From Brasilonema sp. UFV-L1 (GTDB lineage Bacteria; Cyanobacteriota; Cyanobacteriia; Cyanobacteriales; Nostocaceae), in contig NZ_QMEA01000001.1 in the NCBI RefSeq assembly GCF_012912105.1, positions 124,001 through 188,000 of the forward strand: a stretch of 64,000 nt of DNA, in the 5' to 3' direction. Of the stretch, positions 55,874 to 64,000 are shown piece by piece (position 1 is the stretch's first letter; the number at the start of each line of letters is the position of its first letter). Below the pieces are notes generated by a model. It did not search any database and was not told the origin of the DNA. It worked only from the letters and a program-made list of their open reading frames with translations. Both the position numbers and the translations under genes were made by a program.

Positions 55874-56157
55874 GGCGCTTTTGTTGCCAGCAATTGACGT
55901 AAGTTCTCATTAGTAGAAGGCGGTGCATCAAGAAGATCCACAAATTGCTTGAACTTCTCGTCGTCTAACATGAACAGCCTACGATCCAGTAAAACCGCTT
56001 CTGCTTCCCGACAAGCCGTTTCTAGCATGAAATCAGAGCGGTTCTTGCCGAGTGCTTCTGCTGCACGGTCAATTAAATCACGTTGTGCTTGGTGCGCCCG
56101 AATGTTGATAGTCACATCGCGGTTTCGGTTTGCTGATTCAGTTGATTGCGATCGCAT
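55864..56157 (-). CDS. DUF1778 antitoxin, TacA type
   Basis: 97 residues from the ATG at 56157 (MRSQSTESANRNRD); the upstream TTG is unlikely. A ribbon-helix-helix region (DVTINIRAHQAQRDLIDRAA, then ALGKNRSDFMLETACREA) is the DUF1778 signature. The rest, with LDDEKFKQFVDLLDAPP, is the toxin-neutralising tail typical of the family. It overlaps the GNAT toxin gene, and autorepression through the RHH part is expected. Confidence 0.86.
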   Translation of the reverse strand: MRSQSTESANRNRDVTINIRAHQAQRDLIDRAAEALGKNRSDFMLETACREAEAVLLDRRLFMLDDEKFKQFVDLLDAPPSTNENLRQLLATKAPWD

Positions 56158-56394
56158 CGCTTTATGTTGCTTTAATGTCCATGCAATCAATATATCATCT
56201 TTGTATACACAAAATCAACACAAATGGAAATCGAAAATTTCCTCTATCCAATTAATGATTTGAGATTGCTATTTCGCAAATATATTTAGTACACGTTAGC
56301 GTAAAAGAACATAAATACAATTCGTAAAGCAAGCTTTTTGTTTGACAAAAATATCATTTTATGTATAAAGAAGCTGAGATAATTTTATAAAACC

Positions 56395-57384
56395 ATGAAC
56401 CAGGTAGATTACCTCCGCATAAGTTTAATAGACCGCTGCAATTTCCGGTGTCAATACTGCATGCCAGAAGGAGCAGAACTTGATTACATCCTCAAGCAGC
56501 AGTTGTTGACTGATCACGAACTGCTAACCCTGATTGAAGAAGTGTTTATCCCCGTTGGATTTACTCGCTTCCGTTTGACTGGGGGAGAACCTTTACTGCG
56601 TCCTCGTGTGGTGGAATTGGTGGGAGCGATCGCATCTCTTTCCCAAACTCAAGACCTCTCAATGACGACAAACGGTTTCTTACTCGCCCCAATGGCACAA
56701 AGTCTCTACAACGCGGGTTTGCACAGACTTAATATCAGCTTAGACTCGCTTGATCCCGACACATTTAACCAAATTATTGGTAATCGTGGTCGTCCACGCT
56801 GGCAACAAGTTTGGGAAGGAATTCATGCGGCTTATCGCGTGGGATTTGACCCTCTGAAGCTGAACGTGGTGGTCATTCCCGGTGTCAACGACCATGAAGT
56901 TTTGGATTTAGCTGCGTTGACGATTGATAAGCAATGGCATGTCCGATTTATTGAATTTATGCCAATTGGTAATTCTGAGTTGTTTGGCGATCGCGGTTGG
57001 ATATCTTCCCAAGAGTTACGCCAACGCATCCGCGAACGTTGGGGATTGACAGAATCTCAAGTTTGTGGTAATGGACCTGCTGATGTGTTTCAAATTCCGG
57101 GAGCGAAGGGGACACTGGGATTTATTAGTCAGATGTCAGAGTGTTTTTGCGATCGCTGCAACCGGATGCGTCTTTCTGCCGATGGCTGGTTGCGTCCCTG
57201 TTTATTAAATGAAACGAGTCAAATTGATTTAAAAACTGCTTTGCGTGAAGGTATTAGCACTGCCGAACTGCGCAAGCAGGTTAGGCACTTGTTGGCAATG
57301 AAGCCAGAAATTAACTTTAAGCAACGTTACTCAGGTACGACAACTGGTGTTTATACCCGTACCATGTCTCAAATTGGTGGTTAG
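56395..57384 (+). CDS. moaA: GTP 3',8-cyclase (molybdenum cofactor synthesis)
   Basis: Radical SAM enzyme for the first step of molybdopterin synthesis. N-terminal cluster motif CNFRCQYC (Cys15, Cys19, Cys22), then the [14 protein letters not shown]-binding block. The second cluster is formed by the [11 protein letters not shown] segment and the Cys in GWLRPCL. The 329 residues are full length. The C-terminus ends [15 protein letters not shown], without the usual double-glycine tail: the final residues are Gly-Gly, but the run before them differs. No other moa genes are close. Confidence 0.94.
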   Translation: MNQVDYLRISLIDRCNFRCQYCMPEGAELDYILKQQLLTDHELLTLIEEVFIPVGFTRFRLTGGEPLLRPRVVELVGAIASLSQTQDLSMTTNGFLLAPMAQSLYNAGLHRLNISLDSLDPDTFNQIIGNRGRPRWQQVWEGIHAAYRVGFDPLKLNVVVIPGVNDHEVLDLAALTIDKQWHVRFIEFMPIGNSELFGDRGWISSQELRQRIRERWGLTESQVCGNGPADVFQIPGAKGTLGFISQMSECFCDRCNRMRLSADGWLRPCLLNETSQIDLKTALREGISTAELRKQVRHLLAMKPEINFKQRYSGTTTGVYTRTMSQIGG

Positions 57385-57451
57385 TCGTGAGTCGTCAACA
57401 GTCAAGAGTTTTGAACTGTTGACTGTTAACTGTTGAGTGTTGAGTGTTGAC

Positions 57452-58060
57452 TTAAGCTTGACGTGAGTAGTATTCCACCACAAGCAGTTCGTTAATTTGT
57501 AGCGCCACCCACTCGCGCTCAATGATGCTGTTGACTTTGCCAACCATCTTATTTTTGTCAAATTCCAGATGGCTGGGTAGGTTTGCCAAACCAGGGTATT
57601 GTAAGTTAGCTTCCACCAACTTACGTGATGCTTCCCGGTTTCTGACGGCAATTTCCTCTCCAGCACGGCATTGGTAACTGGCAATATTGACAACGCGACC
57701 GTTAACTGTGACATGACCGTGATTCACCAGCTGACGAGCTGCGGGAATCGTGGGAGCCATTCCCATACGGAAAATTGTATTATCCAACCGCATTTCTAGC
57801 AATTGGAGCAGCACTTGTCCGGTAGAACCAGTCACGCGTCTAGCTTTGCGTACGTAGCGCAGCAATTGTTTTTCTGTCACACCGTAGTTAAAACGGAGCT
57901 TTTGCTTTTCCTCTAATCGGATGGCATATTCAGAACGCTTTTTGCGGTTCTGACCATGCTGACCTGGCGGATAAGCGCGTCTAGCGCTTTTACGAGTTAA
58001 TCCTGGTAAGTCGCCTAAGCGACGTACAACCCTAAGGCGTGGTCCTCTGTATCGGGACAT
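57452..58060 (-). CDS. rpsD: 30S ribosomal protein S4
   Basis: 202 residues, normal length. Start [21 protein letters not shown]; conserved [20 protein letters not shown]; and the S4 RNA-binding domain (about residues 93-150) with [20 protein letters not shown] and [16 protein letters not shown], ending in [13 protein letters not shown]. It binds 16S rRNA early in 30S assembly. As in most cyanobacteria it lies outside the main ribosomal gene cluster. Confidence 0.97.
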   Translation of the reverse strand: MSRYRGPRLRVVRRLGDLPGLTRKSARRAYPPGQHGQNRKKRSEYAIRLEEKQKLRFNYGVTEKQLLRYVRKARRVTGSTGQVLLQLLEMRLDNTIFRMGMAPTIPAARQLVNHGHVTVNGRVVNIASYQCRAGEEIAVRNREASRKLVEANLQYPGLANLPSHLEFDKNKMVGKVNSIIEREWVALQINELLVVEYYSRQA

Positions 58061-58587
58061 GAGTTTCTTAAATTGAATCCTGCTTAACTTTACCCAGACA
58101 TATAATTATATAGCAGTCCTCTTTGAGTTGTGACATCAACGGCATTACACGAAGAGGACAAGACAATTCAAAATCACCGATAGCGCAGCGTGCCCGGAGG
58201 GCATAGATTGGATCGGAGGAAACCTCCGCTCCAACTTCTCTCAAAATTCAAAATTCAAAATTCAAAAGTTGGAATTACTTCCTCATCCTCCTCATCCCCC
58301 TCACTCGCTGCGCTGCCTACGGCACGCTACGCTAACAAATTCACGCATCGCGTAGCGTTGCGAGCGTTTGCGCAGCGCTCCCAAAGGGGCTAGCGAAGCA
58401 ATCTCAAAATTCGCTCATTAAAGAATCTTTTTTTGAATTTTGAATTAGATCCTTCGCTTCGCGAAGGACGCTGCGCGATGCGTGAATTCCCCCGGAGGGG
58501 GTCTCCCCATCTCTGTATTGCAAGCATCAAAGCGGGCTTCTATCATGGGGTAGCATACCCTTGGGTGTTTGGAGAACGGGAAATTAT
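58061..58587. repeat. Repeat-rich spacer upstream of the Cys-rich protein gene
   Basis: Contains AATTCAA heptamers (58240-58265), and two GC-rich dispersed elements (58310-58400 with GCAGCGCTCCCAAAGGGGCTAGC; 58445-58510 with CTTCGCTTCGCGAAGGACGCTGCGCGATGCG). No gene seen; the rpsD promoter must lie near 58070-58130. Confidence 0.7.
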
Positions 58588-59307
58588 ATGTTAAGCAACA
58601 AAAAAAGTGAAGGTACCCATAGACTTGAGCAAAGAGCTAAACACACTGCACAACGTCTTGAAAGAAGCGCAGACGCCTTAAAAGCAGTTGTTTTCAAAGC
58701 CACTGCTGGGCTAGCCGCACCAGTTTTTGCTGTGGCTGGATGGTTAACAATGACTTCATCTAGTATGGCTGTTACTGGCACATACAGGAATGAATTTCGT
58801 GTTTGTGCTGGACGACTTTTGAGTGTGGGTATAGCTGCGGATGCTGCATCACAAGCTTGTGCTGCAGCAGTACGTCCTGGCGACTTGTCTGCCTGTGTGT
58901 ATAAAATTGGGCGGCAAACACAAATTGCCGCATCTGATGCCCTGGCAACTTGTAGGCAAGCAAGGCGTCCTGAAGAGATAGCAACTTGTGTTCTTGGTAT
59001 CAACAAGTACAATCGAGAAACAGCGGGCCCAGAGGTTTTAAATTATTGTGGTCGTAGCTTGTTACCAGTACGCTTTGCTGAGTGTGTGGTAGGTTTGCGC
59101 GCTGAAGTCGATTTTGCCTCTACCCAAGCAATGGAAAGTTGTATCGACGCCAGCGACAAAATAAGCGGCTTTTTGCCTTCTTTTGTACCGTCAAATAGAC
59201 AACCTACGGAATTTCGACCAACTTTTGAGTCTACTCCAGCGCCATCTGCACCCATTCAAACCCCGGCTGCACCGACTCAAAGTCCAACAAATCCAAGCAG
59301 CAAATAA
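58588..59307 (+). CDS. Cysteine-rich repeat protein of unknown function
   Basis: 239 residues from the ATG at 58588 (MLSNKKSEGTHRLEQRAKHT), with a GGAGAACGGG site upstream. A basic, amphipathic N-terminus is followed by a hydrophobic stretch (about 35-58, FKATAGLAAPVFAVAGWLTM), so it is probably anchored or exported. The core has three or more units of about 33 residues with regularly spaced Cys (RVCAGRLLSVGIA, GDLSACVYKI, EEIATCVLGI, VRFAECVVGL). A Pro/Ser/Thr-rich tail ends the protein. It looks like a cyanobacterium-specific family. It is convergent with hetR. Confidence 0.6.
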   Translation: MLSNKKSEGTHRLEQRAKHTAQRLERSADALKAVVFKATAGLAAPVFAVAGWLTMTSSSMAVTGTYRNEFRVCAGRLLSVGIAADAASQACAAAVRPGDLSACVYKIGRQTQIAASDALATCRQARRPEEIATCVLGINKYNRETAGPEVLNYCGRSLLPVRFAECVVGLRAEVDFASTQAMESCIDASDKISGFLPSFVPSNRQPTEFRPTFESTPAPSAPIQTPAAPTQSPTNPSSK

Positions 59308-59309
59308 GC

Positions 59310-59384
59310 TCTACTAACAGTTATCAGTTATCAGTTATCAGTTATCAATCAACGTACTGCTAACTGTTAACTGTTAATTAGCTT

Positions 59385-59385
<1 letters not shown>
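59310..59385. repeat. Heptamer repeats between the Cys-rich gene and hetR
   Basis: Four ATCAGTT-type units (59318-59348) followed by TAACTGTTAACTGTTAA palindromic words. The AT-rich palindrome may terminate transcription in both directions. Confidence 0.75.
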
Positions 59386-60308
<923 letters not shown>

Positions 60309-60357
60309 TTACACAATTGTCAGTCAATGGAAAGCAAGCAGTATACACCCACCATTA

Positions 60358-60372
60358 GGTAATGTTTTTACC
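60358..60372. promoter_or_regulatory. NtcA-like palindrome upstream of hetR
   Basis: GGTAATGTTTTTACC is a near-palindrome with GTA and TAC half-sites, 75-88 bp upstream of the hetR ATG. The spacer is seven bases, not the eight of a standard NtcA site, so binding is uncertain. Confidence 0.25.
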
Positions 60373-60690
60373 TCAGATTATCTATTATGCGTTAAGTGTG
60401 AGTTTTGATGGTAGTCATAATTGGTAATTCATCCGTATTTTCAAGCAAAAATCACGAGTTAACACTCTTGACTAGAGTTCCCTCAACACAAAAACAGTAT
60501 TTAAGCTACTATCACCATTACGCAGGTATCAATGGAGTGTATGCGCAGGAGCGATTATCAACAACTTCACAAGCGCACCTTTCATCTACAGGTTTGAACT
60601 GACACAATGGGAAGTCGGATTTAATAAATAAGGCATGATTTCCAAGAAGATGCCTTGAATCAGTGTGATTGTTTTCAGTTCAACAACTAG

Positions 60691-60807
60691 CTAGTACAAC
60701 GCGGTCCCAATAAAGCTACTATTCGCTCAGAGCGTGAAAAGCTTGTGATCTAAGCTTTTTGAATGAGCGAATGCGTGAATAAGCAAATTTTAAGGACGCG
60801 GTACTAG
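60691..60807. mobile_element. MITE-like element in the hetR upstream region
   Basis: Imperfect ends CTAGTACAACGCGGTCC and GGACGCGGTACTAG are inverted. Inside, ATTCGCTCA (60721-60729) pairs with TGAGCGAAT (60764-60772) and AAAAGCTT (60737-60744) with AAGCTTTT (60752-60759). It forms a stable cruciform of about 120 bp. It is non-coding. Confidence 0.6.
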
Positions 60808-61465
60808 TACGTACAGCTAATGAGTAATATATCTGTCTAAAGAAAGGTTATTTTCGTGAGGTTGTTGTAAATTCAGGTAGAACTGGGTAGAGCGAGTGAG
60901 TTGTGAGTGAGTTACTCCCTTCTCGCGTTTATTCAAGATCTATCTTCACTGTTTTAACCTGCTTCAATACAGGTCTCCATAGAACGCAGGTTTGGGTATA
61001 TCACCTGCCCTCGTAACAAAAATGACAGCATAACAGGTGGTGCAGCTCTTTGTAAATTGCTGTACTGCTCAAAACTTGCAATTATGTTTTGGCAATCAAA
61101 ACAATTTTTTTTCGGGAAAATCGTTGATTTTGCGTGGAAAAGATAATCCAAGGTTCAAACTACCTTCGTATTTCGACAATTTTTGTTAATTTTATCAATC
61201 TGATTTGTTTCGTAATGTTAGAGAAGATACAAAATATCAAACGAGTTTTGTAAAAAAATCGGATTTCAAAATTAATTTATACTATGAACTGTAAATCATA
61301 TATTTACCTTAAGAAGAAATTTCTTTTTTTTTGTATAAATGTGAATTAAAGTAATGAAAAAACTTGATGGTAACTCATTATTAATAATAAATACGTAGAC
61401 TAAAAGCTATGTTTGATAACCTTTTCAGGTATTTAAGCTAGTAAAAGAAGTGAAGAAAGTTAACA

Positions 61466-61498
61466 CAAAAAAGATAAGGGGTGTGGGGTTTCACCCCT
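61466..61498 (-). terminator. Candidate terminator after the coiled-coil/DMT gene
   Basis: Minus-strand stem AGGGGTG/CACCCCT (61477-61483 with 61492-61498) is followed by a TTTTTT-rich tail. It lies about 310 bp beyond the stop codon of the only upstream gene on this strand. Confidence 0.5.
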
Positions 61499-61808
61499 CA
61501 ATCTAACACAGGCAAAATTCAAAATAAAATCTCTTATTCTGGCTTTTGTTCTGGTCAGTATTGAGTCCTTGATAGTATACAAACAAAATGTATGAATGAA
61601 AAACTTTTTTGTAAATTTTCCGGATTTAGCAATAGAATTTTGAACTCAAAGCTATTGAATTATTCATCTTGATATCTAGCTGTTTATTAACTGATTATTA
61701 GCTGATATTTACTGGGTAATCCCTTGCAAGCAGGAAAGCAGGTGGAGAGAACCTCCCCTGCTGAAAAACTACCTGCTTAATTGATGAACCTAGAGAACTG
61801 GGGTTCAC

Positions 61809-63824
61809 TTACTTAGAAGATTGATGAGAAGGTTTGGTTCTGCGGATTCTATCGAAACACAGAGCTAATGCCCCAAAAGTGACGAGTAAAACTCCTAAAA
61901 CTTGCTCAAGTTGCAGGGTTTCTTGAAGAATCAACCCAGCAAAAATGACCGTTAGAGCAGGAATTGCCGCACCGATAAGAGCTGAGCGTGAGGCACCTAT
62001 TTTACGAATTCCAAAATTATTTAACAAATAGCTAAACAGCGACAGTACACCAAGTAAAAAAGCGCACAAAACGAGTTCGAGTAAATAAGTACGGTTCAGT
62101 TGCAAGCTCCAGTTTGCAGGTAAAGGCAGTATCAAACCGAAGATAGATAACACCAACATCGTAGCGAAGTTCGTTAACGTAAGAGAAACAGGATGCAGTT
62201 TGGCAGCACATTTGCGCGAAACTAACAGGTAGAAAGCAAAAGCAATGCCAGAAGCAAGTGCTGCAATGCTCCCCATACGAAGATCACCGATGACAGTGCT
62301 GTTAGAAGTTGCTAAAACTAACAATTCACCTGTTCCAATCACAGCTGTCGCGCCAAGACTGAATAAAGTTAGGCGATCGCGAAACAAAAACCACGACAAA
62401 AATCCATTGATAATTGGATAGATAAAGAAAAGTGCGATCGCCATCCCAGTTGGAACTTGACCGATAGCAAGGTAAATGAGAATCTGAGAGAGAAACAAAA
62501 AGCATCCACTCACAATTGACAGTGTCAATACCTGTTTTGCCGTCGGATTACTGTTATTTCCTCGAACTGAGTAACTCAGGTATTGCAAGTCTTGCCAGAC
62601 TCGTGAATGTAGTATCGGAGCTAAAAGCAGCATCAGCGGTACAACAATTAGCATCCTGAGCATTAAAATGAATAGCGAACTACCCAAAGTTGGTGAAATC
62701 AGGCGCTGTGCATCAAACACACCGAAAATTTGTGAACCAGGAAGAAAAATGACTTTGATAACTACGTTGTACAGCGCTGACGCCACTGTAGACAATACAA
62801 GCAAAGTCATTCCCGTAATTTGTAACGAAGAAATTCCCGTCTTCTGACTTGCTAAGGCTTGCTTTGGTGTGACATTTGGCTGTGGTGGAGAAGACGTTTC
62901 TGTCTGTGAGATGGCGGGCGTTGGTTGTAGTACGGAAATTGGTTCTGGTACAGAAGTTGGTTCTGGTACAGAAGTTGGTTCTGGTACGGCAGGAGACTGG
63001 GTGATTTCGTTTGGCGAGACTGTATTCTGGAAAAGAGAATTCCAAGCAGGTGGTTCTTCCTGTGGTGGATTGTTGGGTAAAACCGTTATTTCTGGAGGAA
63101 TATCTGTTTGCAACTTAGTTGGCATTCCTCCCAAAGTTGGCTGTTGTTGTTCTGAAGTCTCTTCCACATCCGCAGGGGAAACTTGTGCTATGACAGACGG
63201 TAAATTTCCTGTTGCTCTTTTTGTTGTTGCTTCTTGCAGTTCTCTACGCAGACTATTGACTAACTCTATTAAAATGGTTTCGCCTTCCCTTTGCTGAACT
63301 GTCATTCGGGATAACTGTTGAGAAAAACTGCTTTGATAGTTTTTCAGTTCTTGTTGCAGTGAGTTAAAGGTGATAGTCAGGGAGTCATCCAAAGAACCAA
63401 GCAGTTTTTCAGCATACTCATTGACTTGACTTGCTGAGCTATTTGTGGTTTCAGTAGATTCAGAACTTCCCACTGGTTGGGAAACACGCTCCACAGCTTG
63501 AGTGGTTAGCGTTTCCAAAGAAGATTGCAGCTGCGAAGATATATGATTAGCCAAGACTTGTGACAACTGGCGAATCAACGCTTGCTGCTCATTAATTTGG
63601 TACCCGTGTTGTAGATTTTCTTTTTCCTGTTGCAGTCGTGTGATATCTTGAGTTAAGCGGTCTTTTTCTGTTTGCAGTCGCTTCGTATCTTCCTGTAACG
63701 ACTTGAGCAAATTCCGTTGAAGAATTTGCAATTCCTCTGTGACAGCCCGCAAGGCAGTTTCTGCTGTCTCATACGGATCGCCTTTTCCTCGCGGGTTATC
63801 TGGTCGTCTTTCGTATCGCCCCAT
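61809..63824 (-). CDS. Coiled-coil / EamA (DMT) transporter fusion
   Basis: 671 residues. The N-terminal 210 residues are charged, with long coiled coils (LQTEKDRLTQDITRLQQEKE). A Pro/Thr/Glu-rich region (about 215-330) includes near-perfect PEPTSV repeats. The C-terminal 330 residues are a ten-helix EamA-type transporter (ALYNVVIKVIFLPGSQIF; GMAIALFFIYPIINGFLSWF; PALTVIFAGLILQETLQLEQ). A soluble coiled-coil module on a drug/metabolite transporter is unusual, and its length is about twice that of a plain DMT protein. It is encoded upstream of hetR on the same strand, separated by the long spacer. Substrate unknown. Confidence 0.82.
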   Translation of the reverse strand: MGRYERRPDNPRGKGDPYETAETALRAVTEELQILQRNLLKSLQEDTKRLQTEKDRLTQDITRLQQEKENLQHGYQINEQQALIRQLSQVLANHISSQLQSSLETLTTQAVERVSQPVGSSESTETTNSSASQVNEYAEKLLGSLDDSLTITFNSLQQELKNYQSSFSQQLSRMTVQQREGETILIELVNSLRRELQEATTKRATGNLPSVIAQVSPADVEETSEQQQPTLGGMPTKLQTDIPPEITVLPNNPPQEEPPAWNSLFQNTVSPNEITQSPAVPEPTSVPEPTSVPEPISVLQPTPAISQTETSSPPQPNVTPKQALASQKTGISSLQITGMTLLVLSTVASALYNVVIKVIFLPGSQIFGVFDAQRLISPTLGSSLFILMLRMLIVVPLMLLLAPILHSRVWQDLQYLSYSVRGNNSNPTAKQVLTLSIVSGCFLFLSQILIYLAIGQVPTGMAIALFFIYPIINGFLSWFLFRDRLTLFSLGATAVIGTGELLVLATSNSTVIGDLRMGSIAALASGIAFAFYLLVSRKCAAKLHPVSLTLTNFATMLVLSIFGLILPLPANWSLQLNRTYLLELVLCAFLLGVLSLFSYLLNNFGIRKIGASRSALIGAAIPALTVIFAGLILQETLQLEQVLGVLLVTFGALALCFDRIRRTKPSHQSSK

Positions 63825-63909
63825 TCGTCTTTAACCTCTGATCCTTTGATGAACAAGCAGCTTACTATTGACTTGATCGGCGCTTATATTCCTATTATTT
63901 CCCTCTTGT

Positions 63910-63945
63910 GTCAAGAATCAGTTATCAGTTATCAGTTATCAACGG
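63910..63945. repeat. Heptamer repeats near the window end
   Basis: Consecutive ATCAGTT units, the same family as at 18805 and 59318. Nothing coding is recognised from 63825 to the end of the window. Confidence 0.75.
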
Positions 63946-64000
63946 AACTTAGGCAAAAGTTACCCGGTTAATAGCAAAAATCGTCTGTTTCACAACCAAA

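Noticed and set aside
60359-60371. Confident NtcA site upstream of hetR
   Set aside because: The half-site spacing is seven bases instead of eight, so it is kept only as a weak candidate.
60405-60602. 65-codon frame upstream of hetR
   Set aside because: No ribosome site, no family features, and Ser/Thr/Gln-rich composition expected of AT-rich non-coding DNA.
62713-63297. Open frames on both strands over the Pro/Thr-rich part of the DMT fusion
   Set aside because: Shadows of the PEPTSV repeat region; repetitive DNA stays open in several frames.

Overview
The window comes from a filamentous, heterocyst-forming cyanobacterium (Nostocales type). The strongest evidence is a full-length HetR (59385-60284). 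Supporting evidence is a DevBCA-type exporter, a bacterial phytochelatin-synthase-like protein, a COP23 protein, CHAT/TPR and Uma2 proteins, frequent HIP1 octamers (GCGATCGC), and many short heptamer repeats and palindromic elements between genes. I do not name a genus. No rRNA, tRNA or CRISPR array was seen.

0-11 kb is mainly housekeeping: a COP23 protein, a PiT phosphate transporter, and a respiratory block in which ctaC-ctaD-ctaE (minus strand) faces ctaA-ctaB (plus strand). ctaA and ctaB make the heme A that the oxidase needs. hemE follows. Between ctaB and hemE a promoter and a terminator on the minus strand bracket an unannotated transcript of about 290 nt. 11-18 kb is eroded: LacI and RHH relics, a duplicated and broken vapBC locus, a hairpin-rich non-autonomous element with IS200/IS605-like ends, and a repeat-truncated pseudogene. 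These lie among an unknown 575-residue protein, an LD-carboxypeptidase and a glycosyltransferase.

18-33 kb holds Uma2, a peptidoglycan-binding/HEAT protein, a DMT transporter, NUDIX and HAD hydrolases, a secreted beta-propeller-like protein, an exopolyphosphatase facing a UbiA prenyltransferase, a LOG-like protein, a Tat-exported beta-carbonic anhydrase, an aldo/keto reductase with an in-frame amber codon, and DUF1802. A tnpB relic sits beside a truncated RHH gene. 33-45 kb has a gamma-glutamyltransferase relic, a serine hydrolase in line with devBCA, a phytochelatin-synthase-like protein, an osmolyte-type ABC ATPase, Cu/Zn SOD, and an Hsp70-like/GrpE-like membrane pair.

45-56 kb is a defence, stress and toxin-antitoxin neighbourhood: Uma2, a PIN toxin pair, a TPR protein, a 1222-residue TPR-CHAT protein followed by a secreted trypsin-like protease, and a TacAT-type DUF1778-GNAT pair. 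56-64 kb returns to core genes (moaA, rpsD), then a Cys-rich repeat protein, hetR with a 1.5 kb upstream region, and a coiled-coil/DMT fusion.

Recurring theme: dispersed palindromic repeats sit exactly at the edges of several broken genes, so repeat spread has probably shaped gene loss here.
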